Of a stretch of DNA of 33,768 nt, positions 1 through 8,288 are shown in pieces. The stretch spans positions 1-33,768 of the forward strand of contig WGNT01000065.1 in NCBI GenBank assembly GCA_016124425.1, given 5' to 3'. The translations under genes were made by a program, and so were the position numbers. This DNA is from Cytophagales bacterium. GTDB lineage: Bacteria; Bacteroidota; Bacteroidia; Cytophagales; Cyclobacteriaceae. Numbering within the stretch: position 1 is the stretch's first letter; every line of letters begins with the position of its first letter. The notes under the pieces were generated by a model that saw only the letters and a list, made by a program, of their open reading frames with translations, was not told the DNA's origin and did no database searches.

Positions 1-1
1 C

Positions 2-871
2 GCATTGGAACTCCTTGTAGCCGAGGGATGGTCGGTAGTGGCCGTGATTACCGCGCCAGACAAACCTCAGGGAAGGGGGAAAAAGCTCGGAAGCTCGCCG
101 GTAAAAGAAAGCGCCGACAGATTGGGCATCCCCGTCCTACAACCTATCAACTTGAAATCACCGGCTTTTCTCGAAACACTCCGTAGCTTTAGGGCGGACG
201 TACAGGTAGTGGTTGCATTTCGTATGCTGCCTGAAGTCGTCTGGAATATGCCCCCTAAAGGTACTTTTAACCTACACGCCTCATTACTTCCTGATTACCG
301 GGGTGCCGCACCCATTAATTGGGCTATCATCAACGGTGAAAAAGAAACCGGGGTGACTACCTTCTTCCTGCAGCATGAAATCGATACGGGGAGTATCATC
401 TTCCAAGAAACCGAGCCCATTTTTCCTTCGGACAATGTGGGTACGCTTTATGACCGCTTGATGGACAGGGGCTCCCGATTAGTGCTCAAAACAATCGAGG
501 CGATCGCAGCGGGCAATGTGGTTACAAAACAGCAAGATGACTCCAAATTTACCCACCATGCCCCCAAAATCTTCAAAGAATCGTGTGAAATAGACTGGGG
601 AAAACCTGCCGAAGAAATCCATAATCTCGTAAGAGGCCTTTCCCCCTATCCTGCGGCTTGGACTATTCTCAACGGAAAAACCTGTAAAATCTACGCCACG
701 GAAGTATTACCACAGGGTTCAGGCGACAAGCCAGGCACTTTCTTGACGGATAATAAATCCTACCTTCACTTTAGAACCGGTACTACGTTATTGGCTGTTT
801 CGTCCCTGCAATTAGAAGGAAAGAAACGCATGCCTATCGGGGATTTTCTCCGGGGCATTACACTTACCTGA
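2..871 (+). CDS. fmt: methionyl-tRNA formyltransferase, 5' end cut by the window
   Basis: Transfers a formyl group from 10-formyl-tetrahydrofolate to the methionine of initiator tRNA in the cytoplasm. The reading frame is already open at base 2; only the first 15-20 residues of the Rossmann-like N-terminus are missing. The visible part starts at the helix after the usual MGTPxFA strand and shows the folate/catalytic block NLHASLLPDYRGAAPINWA followed by EIDTGSII, which hold the Asn, His and Asp of the formyltransferase active site. The C-terminal OB-like domain (about residues 200-288) binds the tRNA. The visible length fits a family norm of about 310 residues. The sigma-factor gene begins 68 nt after its stop. 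Identification is secure; the true start lies outside the window. Confidence 0.96.
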   Translation, partial: ALELLVAEGWSVVAVITAPDKPQGRGKKLGSSPVKESADRLGIPVLQPINLKSPAFLETLRSFRADVQVVVAFRMLPEVVWNMPPKGTFNLHASLLPDYRGAAPINWAIINGEKETGVTTFFLQHEIDTGSIIFQETEPIFPSDNVGTLYDRLMDRGSRLVLKTIEAIAAGNVVTKQQDDSKFTHHAPKIFKESCEIDWGKPAEEIHNLVRGLSPYPAAWTILNGKTCKIYATEVLPQGSGDKPGTFLTDNKSYLHFRTGTTLLAVSSLQLEGKKRMPIGDFLRGITLT

Positions 872-939
872 TCAGATGCCATTGGAAAAATTGGTCTGGC
901 AATTAAACCTTCCGTCATACAGCCTGTCTAAGGATTTGA

Positions 940-1488
940 ATGATGCCTATAAGTGATTTGGAATTGATAGCCTTAATTAGGGATCCCCGATCGAAAGACA
1001 GGGGATTTCAGGTACTTATTGACCAATACCAGAGGCGGGTGTATGGCATCATTCGAAAGATGCTGATCGTGCATGAAGACGCTGATGATGTGGTTCAAAA
1101 TACCTTTATTAAAGTTTTCAAAAACATCGACAAATTCAATGGGCAATCAAGCCTGTTTACATGGTTGTACCGGATTGCAGTCAATGAAAGCTTAAACTTT
1201 CTAGAATCAAAAAAAAAGCGGTTTTTCTTTCCCCTCACCGACCATACGGAAGTCATGGAAAGCTACTTGGATAAATCTCCGCTGATCGATGGAGATGAAA
1301 TCCAGACCTTTCTCCAAAAGGCAATATTGAAATTGCCAGAGAAACAAAGGTTGATTTTCAACCTAAGATACTACGAAGACCTTACCTATGAAGAGATAAG
1401 TCAGATCACGGATACCTCTGTTGGTGCATTGAAAGCAAATTACCACCATGCCGTAAAAAAAATAGAGGAACAAATTAAATCGTATTAA
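940..1488 (+). CDS. ECF-type RNA polymerase sigma factor
   Basis: A 182-residue group 4 (ECF) sigma factor that directs RNA polymerase to a small set of promoters. Region 2 covers about residues 25-95 and contains the DADDVVQNTFIKVFKNI and FTWLYRIAVNESLNF blocks. Region 4 covers about residues 125-178 and starts with the typical LPEKQRLIFNLRYYEDLTYEE. Two ATGs are adjacent at 940 and 943, preceded by AAGGA 5 nt upstream of the first. The gene is followed by a one-pass membrane protein and a Spy-like periplasmic protein, which suggests an envelope-stress module in which the membrane protein restrains the sigma factor. The family is certain; the signal and target genes are inferred. Confidence 0.95.
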   Translation: MMPISDLELIALIRDPRSKDRGFQVLIDQYQRRVYGIIRKMLIVHEDADDVVQNTFIKVFKNIDKFNGQSSLFTWLYRIAVNESLNFLESKKKRFFFPLTDHTEVMESYLDKSPLIDGDEIQTFLQKAILKLPEKQRLIFNLRYYEDLTYEEISQITDTSVGALKANYHHAVKKIEEQIKSY

Positions 1489-1523
1489 ACCATCGGCAAT
1501 AAACCCTGTCTAATACCAAGATT

Positions 1524-1901
1524 ATGAAAAATATACCCAAAGAAAACATATTTCAAGTACCGGAACGCTATTTTGAGGATTTGCCTCAACGTATAGCATA
1601 CAGGAAGCGAGGGCAGCGAGCCAGACAGGTCTGGCTTGGTAGCATTGCTGCTGCCGCAGTACTGGCAATAGGCATGTTTTTTGCGATTTTCCAGGAGCAA
1701 GGCTTTGAAGAATCAAGTTTACAGGCAAATATTGACCAAGACATCGAGATGTATATCTCGGCGGGTTTTTGGGACGAGGTAGATGTGCTTGGAATGGCAG
1801 AAAATCCAAACCAGCTCCTAGATGAAATCATCGCCACCGAATGGAACTACGAGCTGGGCGATGAACAGAATACGCTAATAGAAACAGAAATCTTTTACTG
1901 A
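1524..1901 (+). CDS. single-pass membrane protein, possible anti-sigma factor
   Basis: This 125-residue protein has a charged N-terminal part (1-35), one membrane segment at about 36-56 (VWLGSIAAAAVLAIGMFFAI) and an acidic C-terminal part (57-125), giving an N-in/C-out topology. It has no HxxxCxxC zinc motif of classical ZAS anti-sigma factors. It starts 35 nt after the ECF sigma gene, and its TGA stop overlaps the next ATG as TGATG, so translation of the two is coupled. Size, topology and position fit the small membrane partner commonly encoded after Bacteroidota ECF sigma factors. Anti-sigma activity is inferred from context, not from a recognised domain. Confidence 0.8.
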   Translation: MKNIPKENIFQVPERYFEDLPQRIAYRKRGQRARQVWLGSIAAAAVLAIGMFFAIFQEQGFEESSLQANIDQDIEMYISAGFWDEVDVLGMAENPNQLLDEIIATEWNYELGDEQNTLIETEIFY

Positions 1902-2347
1902 TGATACAAAGGAATGCACTATTGACCTTCTTCCTGTTATTGATTGGAATAACAGGATACGCCCAACGCGATAGAGGTGACCGAGTCGACCGAGAGAAAC
2001 TGGAGTCAGCAAGAGTCGCCTTCATAACGAACCGCTTGGGACTTACCCCTGATCAGGCGGAGAAATTCTGGCCTATCTTCAACCAACACAACGAATCCCG
2101 TCGAGACCACATGCGGCGGATGTATGAAATCAGCAAAGAGGGTGGGGAAAATCCAACGGAAAGCAAAGCGAGAGAACTTATCCAAAAACGTTTTCAGATT
2201 CAAGAGGAGATGTTAAGGGAAGAAAAGGAATTTATGCAAAACATCTCGACAGTGATTTCGCCGGTTCAGGCCTTTAAACTATCGGAAGCAAACCGAGACT
2301 TTACGAGGCAGATATACCAGATGCAACGACGCGAGAGAGATAATTAG
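1901..2347 (+). CDS. Spy/CpxP-like periplasmic protein
   Basis: A 148-residue exported protein. The signal peptide is MIQRNALLTFFLLLIGITGYAQ (shown split: core LLTFFLLLIG, cleavage after YAQ). The mature part is highly charged and helical, with the LTPDQAEKFWPIFNQ segment near residue 47, typical of the LTxxQ-type periplasmic stress/metal-sensor family (Spy, CpxP, CnrX relatives). Such proteins act as chaperones or as ligand-sensing partners of envelope regulators. It overlaps the preceding membrane-protein gene by 1 nt and is followed by a strong terminator, so it is the last gene of the sigma-factor operon. The fold assignment is moderately sure; whether it acts as chaperone or sensor is unknown. 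Confidence 0.82.
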   Translation: MIQRNALLTFFLLLIGITGYAQRDRGDRVDREKLESARVAFITNRLGLTPDQAEKFWPIFNQHNESRRDHMRRMYEISKEGGENPTESKARELIQKRFQIQEEMLREEKEFMQNISTVISPVQAFKLSEANRDFTRQIYQMQRRERDN

Positions 2348-2361
2348 GAAACCAACGTAAG

Positions 2362-2387
2362 AAACCGGAACATCTCCGGTTTTTTTT
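2362..2387 (+). terminator. intrinsic terminator of the sigma/Spy operon
   Basis: An 8-bp perfect stem, AAACCGGA at 2362-2369 and TCCGGTTT at 2375-2382, has a 5-nt loop. The T run continues to 2387. It lies 14 nt after the Spy-like stop codon and separates that operon from xseA. Confidence 0.88.
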
Positions 2388-2456
2388 ATGTTGGGTAACC
2401 CGTATTTTTTCAAGAAAAACGGCCACCCTGTCGGCCATTTTTCCTTACTTTGCTGT

Positions 2457-3776
2457 ATGCAACAGCCGATATCGCTACAACATCTCAACGAACTAATCAA
2501 GACCACACTGGACAGGCACCTTCAGCCAGGCTACTGGGTTATTGCTGAAATCGGAGAATTTAGGGATTCTGTACGTGGGCATGTCTACCTGGACCTAATT
2601 GAAAAACATTCGGGACAAATAACAGCCAAAATCCGGGGAAATATCTGGTCCTATTCCTATCAGGGCATACGGCGGAAATTTGAATCGACCACTGGTGAAC
2701 GGCTGCGCAGCGGCATGCAAATTCTCGCCTTGGTCAATGTACAGTTCCATGAAGTCTATGGAATCAGTCTAATTGTAAAAGACATAGACCCAAACTATAC
2801 CTTAGGCGAAAGGGCTAAACGCAGACAGGAAATCATCGATCAGCTGACCAAAGAAGGGCTGATTAATCAAAATAAGCAGTTTGAACTTCCGCCTGTCCCG
2901 CAACGCATTGCCGTTATAAGTTCGGTGACTGCTGCGGGCTACGGGGATTTTATCAATCAGCTTACGGAAAATGCGCATCATTATGCGATAGCCGCCACGT
3001 TATTTCAAGCGACTATGCAGGGAAATGAAACTCCGGCTTCTATCATCGCTGCCATTGAAGAAATAGAGGAAACGCAGCAACAAAGGCGCTTTGACCTTAT
3101 CGTTATCATCCGGGGAGGCGGTGCTCAAACAGACATGGATGGCTTTGATGATTATGAGCTGGCAAAAGCTATCGCTAATACGACGCTGCCCGTTGTCACC
3201 GGAATAGGGCATGAGCGGGATGAGTGCATCGCGGATCTCGTAGCCCATACCGCCATGAAAACGCCTACCGCCGTAGCCGCTTTTATACTTTCTGGCTTCC
3301 GGGATTTTGAAGATAAGCTGAACATGCAGCTAAACCTGATGGAACGAAGATGCAGAATGCGCCTACAACAGGAATCACGGTTACTAGAGGATAGGGAGCA
3401 CATGATGAAAAACATTGTTGGGAATACCTTATCTGTACATCTGGAAAGACTTGACCGAAGGCAGCAGCAGGTAACCGCATTGGCAAGGCACCGTGTCAGT
3501 ATTCAAAACCTGAAGCTTGAAAATCAACACAAGCAACTAAAAAAATTGGCAAAAAGTACGTTGGAATCACGTACGATACGCCTGGGGCATCTTCAACAGG
3601 TCATAACCCGCTTAGATCCCAAACACCTATTTGCAAAGGGGTATACCCGCACGGAGCTAGCGGGAAAGCCTATACAAAACCAAAAAGTTAGCTTAGGAGA
3701 CGAAATCGTTACCTATACACGTGATAAAAAACTTACGTCAACCTTAACAGAAATCAAAACCCATGACGCCAACTGA
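2457..3776 (+). CDS. xseA: exodeoxyribonuclease VII large subunit
   Basis: Large subunit of the single-strand-specific exonuclease VII, which degrades ssDNA in repair and recombination. The start used here gives 439 residues. The N-terminal OB-fold (about 5-100) is followed by the conserved LPPVPQRIAVISS block, the VTAAGYGDF and IRGGG motifs, GIGHERDECIAD, and then a long helical coiled-coil C-terminal region that binds XseB. An upstream in-frame ATG at 2388 would add 23 residues, but it sits at the very end of the preceding terminator T run and the extra residues do not resemble the family. A near-consensus -7 element (TTACTTTG) lies just before the 2457 ATG. xseB overlaps its 3' end by 14 nt. 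Confidence 0.96.
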   Translation: MQQPISLQHLNELIKTTLDRHLQPGYWVIAEIGEFRDSVRGHVYLDLIEKHSGQITAKIRGNIWSYSYQGIRRKFESTTGERLRSGMQILALVNVQFHEVYGISLIVKDIDPNYTLGERAKRRQEIIDQLTKEGLINQNKQFELPPVPQRIAVISSVTAAGYGDFINQLTENAHHYAIAATLFQATMQGNETPASIIAAIEEIEETQQQRRFDLIVIIRGGGAQTDMDGFDDYELAKAIANTTLPVVTGIGHERDECIADLVAHTAMKTPTAVAAFILSGFRDFEDKLNMQLNLMERRCRMRLQQESRLLEDREHMMKNIVGNTLSVHLERLDRRQQQVTALARHRVSIQNLKLENQHKQLKKLAKSTLESRTIRLGHLQQVITRLDPKHLFAKGYTRTELAGKPIQNQKVSLGDEIVTYTRDKKLTSTLTEIKTHDAN

Positions 3777-3966
3777 ACCTTTCAGCTACGATAAGGCTAT
3801 TTTGCGAATTGAAGCCATCGTCAATCAATTGGAGGAAACAGATAAAAGCATTGATGAATTGGCCGATCTTGTCAAAGAAGCTAGCGGACTTGTAAATGCC
3901 TGCAAAAAAAAACTACGCACCACCGAAGAGGATATAGCCAAAGCCTTTGAGGCAGGGGAATCTTAA
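3763..3966 (+). CDS. xseB: exodeoxyribonuclease VII small subunit
   Basis: A 67-residue helical protein that binds the XseA coiled-coil to form active exonuclease VII. The family signature is visible: SYDKAILRIEAIVNQLEE near the N-terminus, then the heptad-like region through LVKEASGLVNACKKKL, and an acidic tail. Length is normal for the family. It overlaps xseA by 14 nt in a different frame, consistent with coupled translation of the two subunits. The next gene, ligA, starts 58 nt downstream. Confidence 0.94.
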   Translation: MTPTEPFSYDKAILRIEAIVNQLEETDKSIDELADLVKEASGLVNACKKKLRTTEEDIAKAFEAGES

Positions 3967-4024
3967 GCCTTTCGTTTCTAGCACTGTCACCAAAAACCTT
4001 CAACCCATTATCCCTTTTTTTACC

Positions 4025-6490
4025 ATGCCGAGTGAGCTATCCAGATCTGAAGCCAAACAGCGAATTGACGAACTTACCCAAAAGATTAACCACTATAATC
4101 ACCTTTATTATCAGGAGGACATCTCGGAGATCAGTGATTTTGAATTTGATAAACTTTTGGAGGAACTTGTCTTTCTAGAAAAAGCCTATCCGGAATGGTT
4201 GGAAGAAGACAGCCCTACTCAGCGGGTAGGCGGCACCATAACAAAAAACTTCGAGACGGCCGCACACGCCGTTAGAATGCTTTCCTTAGGAAACACCTAT
4301 TCAGAGTCAGAGCTTTTCGCCTTTGACGAACGGGTTCAGCGGGGTTTAGGGCATTCAAACTATGCCTATTTTTGCGAACTAAAATTTGACGGAGTAGCCA
4401 TTAGTTTGGTTTACGAAAGAGGTAGGTTAATACGCGCGGTTACCCGGGGGGACGGATTCCGGGGGGATGTGGTCACTGAGAACATCAAAACGATACGCAA
4501 CATACCACTACGCCTTGTGGGAGGCATTATCCCCGAATTAGTGGAAGTTCGGGGTGAAGTATTCCTGCCGCGTAAAGAGTTTGACAAAATAAATGCGGAA
4601 CGTGAGGCAAACGGCGAACCCCTTTTGGCTAATCCCAGAAATGCGGCTTCGGGAACGTTGAAAATGCAGGATTCTTCCATTGTGGCCAAGCGAAGGCTAA
4701 ATTGTTACCTATATCAACTCTTAGGAGAAGACTTGGGTATTGACCAACATCATGAGGCGATGCACCGGTTGGAACAATGGGGGTTCAATGTTTCTCCGAC
4801 CTATAAAAGATGTCCCACGATTCGAGACGTGATGGATTATATTGAAGACTGGCGGGAGAAAAGACAGCAGTTGCCCGTAGAAACCGACGGTGTTGTGCTA
4901 AAGATTGACGATTATCGGCATCGGGAGGAACTGGGCTTTACGGCAAAGATCCCACGATGGGCAATTGCTTTTAAGTATCAGGCAGAGAAGGCAACATCAA
5001 CCTTGTTGTCAATCACTTATCAGGTAGGTCGAACCGGCGCCATCACGCCTGTTGCCAACCTATCTCCCGTATTACTTGCAGGCACTACGGTGAAGCGGGC
5101 GTCACTCCACAATGCAAACGAAATTGAACGGTTGAATCTTCATGAAGACGACGTCGTATGGGTAGAAAAAGGAGGAGAAATTATTCCTAAAATTACGGCT
5201 GTTGAAATGGGGGGCAGAAAAACTGCGGCAAAGCCCATTTCCTATATCACCCATTGCCCTGAGTGTGGGACGGAATTAGCGAGAAAAGCCGGCGAGGCCA
5301 AACACTACTGTCCCAACACGGATTCCTGTCCACCGCAGGTGCTTGGCAGAATTGAACATTTTGTATCCAAAAGGGCGATGGACATAGATTCGCTTGGTAC
5401 TGAACGCATACGGGCATTAATCAATCAGGGATACATCAAAACACCTGCGGACATTTATGAGCTTCCGGCAATCAGAGCGCAATTGGTGGGCTTGGAAGTC
5501 TCCGAAGATCAATACTTAAAGAGCAGTAATGGCTATCTTTTTGTGGCCCTCAACAAAGCCCTGTTTGCACTTACCGACGGACTGTCTCTCTCCGCGATCA
5601 ACCAGTTTTTGGAAAAAACGGACCATGCCGAACAAACGGAAAAGCTGCGCGCATTTTTGGGTTTTATCCGGGCAAGCGGGAAAAAGGTAAATGAAAATAC
5701 CGCGGCTATTCAAACACTCATAAAGGAGTTGGACGTAGAGGCCTTTGATAAAGTGGAAGATTTTCTTCCTGTAGCATCTGTATTGAAATCAATGGGCAGG
5801 CTGCCTTTAGACCTACTGGATAACATAACCGCCCGTTCAAGAACAACAAACACAGTTCACGACCTATTATTACCCTTTCAGTCTGCATTATCCCCTGGCT
5901 ACTTGGAAAAAGTCCACAAGCTAAAAGGGAACACCTTTCAAGAGGGCGTGATTTCAAACATGATGGACGGCATCGAGGCCAGCAAGAATCAACCCTTTGA
6001 AAAAGTTTTGTTTGCCTTGGGAATCCGCAACATCGGAGAAAACTCCGCCATGCTTTTGGTAGAACATTTTGGTAGTTTTGACAAGCTAGCCGCTGCAAGC
6101 CGGGAAGAGTTGCTAGAGATTAACGGAATCGGGGACACCCTCGTAGATAGCCTTCAGGATTTCTTGAGTAACCCTGAGAATGGTGAAATCATCAAAAGGT
6201 TAAAAAGCCATGGTCTTTTATTTGAATCAACCAAAGAAGAGATTATATTGGAAAGCGAAAGCCTTAAAGACAAAAAAATCTTAGCTTCTGGAAGGCTATA
6301 TCACTTTAAGCGAGATGAAATTATTGATTTCATCCAATCCCATGGAGGCATATACGTAAAATCGGTTTCGAAAAACATAGATTTCATCATAGAAGGAGAA
6401 GATATGGGGCCCACTAAGAAAGAAAAAGCAGCTAAACTAGGAATTCCGCTGATTACGGAGGAAGAATTTCTGAAATTAGTATCCCCGTAG
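4025..6490 (+). CDS. ligA: NAD-dependent DNA ligase with a large internal insertion
   Basis: Seals nicks in DNA using NAD+ during replication and repair. From the ATG at 4025 the protein has 821 residues, clearly longer than the usual 660-700. All standard parts are present: Ia domain, adenylation site ELKFDGVAISL (Lys about 120), OB-fold with VGRTGAITPVA, a four-Cys zinc finger (Cys about 411, 414, 429, 435), HhH region with FALGIRNIGE and INGIGD, and a C-terminal BRCT domain. Between the DIYEL end of the zinc-finger/linker region and the KGNTFQEG start of the HhH domain there are about 150 residues where most LigA have 5-10. The frame is also open back to 3947, but those residues overlap xseB and are unlike LigA. 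No clear Shine-Dalgarno is seen. Confidence 0.95.
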   Translation: MPSELSRSEAKQRIDELTQKINHYNHLYYQEDISEISDFEFDKLLEELVFLEKAYPEWLEEDSPTQRVGGTITKNFETAAHAVRMLSLGNTYSESELFAFDERVQRGLGHSNYAYFCELKFDGVAISLVYERGRLIRAVTRGDGFRGDVVTENIKTIRNIPLRLVGGIIPELVEVRGEVFLPRKEFDKINAEREANGEPLLANPRNAASGTLKMQDSSIVAKRRLNCYLYQLLGEDLGIDQHHEAMHRLEQWGFNVSPTYKRCPTIRDVMDYIEDWREKRQQLPVETDGVVLKIDDYRHREELGFTAKIPRWAIAFKYQAEKATSTLLSITYQVGRTGAITPVANLSPVLLAGTTVKRASLHNANEIERLNLHEDDVVWVEKGGEIIPKITAVEMGGRKTAAKPISYITHCPECGTELARKAGEAKHYCPNTDSCPPQVLGRIEHFVSKRAMDIDSLGTERIRALINQGYIKTPADIYELPAIRAQLVGLEVSEDQYLKSSNGYLFVALNKALFALTDGLSLSAINQFLEKTDHAEQTEKLRAFLGFIRASGKKVNENTAAIQTLIKELDVEAFDKVEDFLPVASVLKSMGRLPLDLLDNITARSRTTNTVHDLLLPFQSALSPGYLEKVHKLKGNTFQEGVISNMMDGIEASKNQPFEKVLFALGIRNIGENSAMLLVEHFGSFDKLAAASREELLEINGIGDTLVDSLQDFLSNPENGEIIKRLKSHGLLFESTKEEIILESESLKDKKILASGRLYHFKRDEIIDFIQSHGGIYVKSVSKNIDFIIEGEDMGPTKKEKAAKLGIPLITEEEFLKLVSP

Positions 6491-6636
6491 CTTATCGGAA
6501 TTAAATTTGGCGTTTTTTACAAACCAAGTAGCCCAAGTTTTTAACGCGTATCACCTCGGTCTATTTTCCGTTTAGCGTTATCCAGAATGAGGTGCTGGAA
6601 TAAATCAATCAATACCATTACTTCTATATCGTCCCT

Positions 6637-7128
6637 ATGAGATGGATTAAGGAATACTTCATTAAGAATGCACTGGAGAAAAGGAATTCCGAAGCACCCT
6701 CTAAAGCTACCCTACTTCTGGATCAGGTAGAACACGTGTGGATCATTTCCCAAAATATACAGGAACTAGAAGAGGTAACCTATTTGGTTACCGGCTCCTT
6801 TAAGCCAAGTATACAGATTTATGGTTTGTTCTACGACGAAAAATCCACGGATGAACGGGCTTTTAGCCACAAGGACTTTACTATTTTCGGAAAACCTGAA
6901 CAAAAAATAAAGAATTACCTGTCACTTAAACCAGATTTAATTATTTTTACCTCAGAAAAGGTAAATTACTTTACACTTTATTTACTCCACTTGCAGCCAA
7001 CTCCTTACACGATTGGCTTCTACAGCGAACCACTAAAGCCCTATCTGGACCTCATGTTAAATAAAGAGGGCAAAGATGTACAGACGGCCACCGAACAACT
7101 TATCAAATATTTAAAGCAGATTAATTAA
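6637..7128 (+). CDS. DUF6913-type protein of unknown function
   Basis: A 163-residue soluble protein without signal peptide or membrane segment. It looks like the small conserved Bacteroidota family (DUF6913) found between ligA and dapA; the assignment rests on gene order, length and general resemblance. The middle part alternates strands and helices (VWIISQNIQELEE, SIQIYGLFYDEK, PDLIIFTSEK), suggesting an alpha/beta fold, and the end (GKDVQTATEQLIKYLKQI) is helical. It lies 4 nt before dapA, so the two are almost certainly co-transcribed. A TAAATTTG box occurs in the 146-nt gap after ligA and may be a promoter. No biochemical role can be given. Confidence 0.85.
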   Translation: MRWIKEYFIKNALEKRNSEAPSKATLLLDQVEHVWIISQNIQELEEVTYLVTGSFKPSIQIYGLFYDEKSTDERAFSHKDFTIFGKPEQKIKNYLSLKPDLIIFTSEKVNYFTLYLLHLQPTPYTIGFYSEPLKPYLDLMLNKEGKDVQTATEQLIKYLKQIN

Positions 7129-7132
7129 CTTC

Positions 7133-8029
7133 ATGAAAAAGCTTTTAGGCTCCGGAGTGGCGCTGGTAACCCCTTTTAATAACGACTTGTCCGTTGATTA
7201 TTCGTCACTGGAAAGGGTCATCGAACATGTCGTTCACGGTGGTATGGATTATGTCGTTGTCATGGGTACAACGGCAGAGTCGGCTACGCTATCTTCCAAT
7301 GAAAAGAAAGCCATTTTAGCTTTTTCCAAAAAGATACTCGCCGGAAGACTTCCATTAGTGTATGGCCTGGGGGGTAATGCTACCCAGCGTATTCTCGAAG
7401 AGTTGTCGGATACGGACTTTTCGGGAGTAGATGCATTACTTTCTGTAAGCCCCTATTACAACAAACCCAGCCAGGCAGGTATCATACAACATTATGAAGC
7501 CATCGCAGACGCATCTCCAGTTCCGGTCGTATTGTACAACGTACCAGGTAGGACGATGTCAAATATTTCCGCCGATACCACGCTTAACCTTGCCGAACAT
7601 CCGAATATTATCGGGACTAAAGAAGCTAGCGGCAACTTGGAACAGTGCATGCAGATCGCAGCTAGAAAGCCTGAGGATTTTTTGCTCATCTCAGGAGATG
7701 ACATGTTTACATCGGCACTTAGAGCCGTCGGGGGTCAAGGTGTTATTTCCGTGTTAGCAAACGCATATCCGTCCATTATCTCAGCGATTAGTCATGGAGA
7801 TCCTGAAACCTCAAAAAAAGCAACCTTCAAGTTGCTTGAAATCAACCCATTAATGTATGAGGAAAGTAACCCGGTTGGAGTGAAATTTTTAATGAGCCAT
7901 CTAGGCTTGTGCGACCATGTCGTTCGCCTCCCCCTATGTGCCCCAAGCAAGCAGCTTCAAGAACGTATAATTCGTGCAGCTTTACACCTAGAAAATGAAT
8001 CTGTAATCGATACCCAAGTAGGTCTGTAA
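7133..8029 (+). CDS. dapA: 4-hydroxy-tetrahydrodipicolinate synthase
   Basis: Condenses pyruvate with aspartate semialdehyde, the first committed step toward diaminopimelate and lysine, in the cytoplasm. The 298-residue TIM barrel has the expected residues: GTTAES around 45-50 (the Thr pair), SPYYNKP with Tyr109, YNVPGRT with Tyr135 and Arg140, and IIGTKEASG with the Schiff-base Lys163. Length is normal. It starts 4 nt after the DUF6913 gene. Downstream, 68 nt separate its stop from the terminator of a minus-strand RNA gene, so the two units converge. No T-run terminator of its own is visible; a GCACA/TGTGC hairpin lies at 8075-8088. Confidence 0.97.
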   Translation: MKKLLGSGVALVTPFNNDLSVDYSSLERVIEHVVHGGMDYVVVMGTTAESATLSSNEKKAILAFSKKILAGRLPLVYGLGGNATQRILEELSDTDFSGVDALLSVSPYYNKPSQAGIIQHYEAIADASPVPVVLYNVPGRTMSNISADTTLNLAEHPNIIGTKEASGNLEQCMQIAARKPEDFLLISGDDMFTSALRAVGGQGVISVLANAYPSIISAISHGDPETSKKATFKLLEINPLMYEESNPVGVKFLMSHLGLCDHVVRLPLCAPSKQLQERIIRAALHLENESVIDTQVGL

Positions 8030-8096
8030 CCATATAATTGGTTCTCATTCGGGTAGAAGATATCCCCTTTGTTAGCACATCAATGTGCAAGCACCT

Positions 8097-8133
8097 AAAT
8101 AAAAAAAGCTATGAAATAAAATCTCATAGCTTT
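8097..8133 (-). terminator. intrinsic terminator of the minus-strand tRNA-like RNA
   Basis: Read on the minus strand, a 10-bp perfect stem AAAGCTATGA / TCATAGCTTT (8133-8124 and 8114-8105) with a 9-nt A/T-rich loop runs into a T-rich tract TTTTATTT. On the plus strand no T run follows, so it serves the minus-strand transcript and not dapA. Confidence 0.9.
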
Positions 8134-8164
8134 AGTCAATTAACAATAAACCCAAAATAACCTA

Positions 8165-8288
8165 CTGTAGGAGAAGGAGTCGAACCTCCACGGGGCTGTT
8201 AGGCGAAAACATGAGCTCGATGTTTGCTTTATCCAATATCCCCACCCCCGAGACCGGAGGGCATGTCTGCCAGTTTCATCATCCTACA
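8165..8288 (-). ncRNA. tRNA-Leu-like cloverleaf without a usable anticodon loop
   Basis: In transcript order: acceptor TGTAGGA pairs perfectly with TCCTACA (8288-8282 / 8172-8166); T8 G9; a D-arm ATG-AAACTGGCAGA-CAT (8279-8263) with the 11-nt loop and GG typical of tRNA-Leu; G26; an anticodon-position arm at 8261-8245; a 55-nt variable region; a canonical T-arm GGAGG-TTCGACT-CCTTC (8189-8173); and discriminator G73 (8165). No CCA is encoded. The anticodon-position arm CCCTC-CGGTCTC-GGGGG has G instead of the near-universal U33, and it pairs better as a 6-bp stem CCTCCG/CGGGGG with tetraloop GTCT, so decoding is unlikely. The variable arm is closed by GGGG/CCCC and holds an inner hairpin (8227-8203). 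tRNA-derived, role unknown. Confidence 0.78.

Noticed and set aside
2388..2456. N-terminal extension of XseA from the ATG at 2388
   Set aside because: The ATG lies directly after the terminator T run, and the 23 extra residues do not resemble XseA; the ATG at 2457 starts the OB-fold.
3947..4024. N-terminal extension of LigA from 3947
   Set aside because: It overlaps xseB, and the residues are unlike LigA, whose family start (SRSEAKQRIDELTQKI) follows the ATG at 4025.
8165..8288. Calling this a normal tRNA-Leu or tRNA-Ser gene
   Set aside because: The loop at the anticodon position has no U33 and pairs better as a tetraloop hairpin; the variable region is more than twice the usual size, and the discriminator does not fit Leu.
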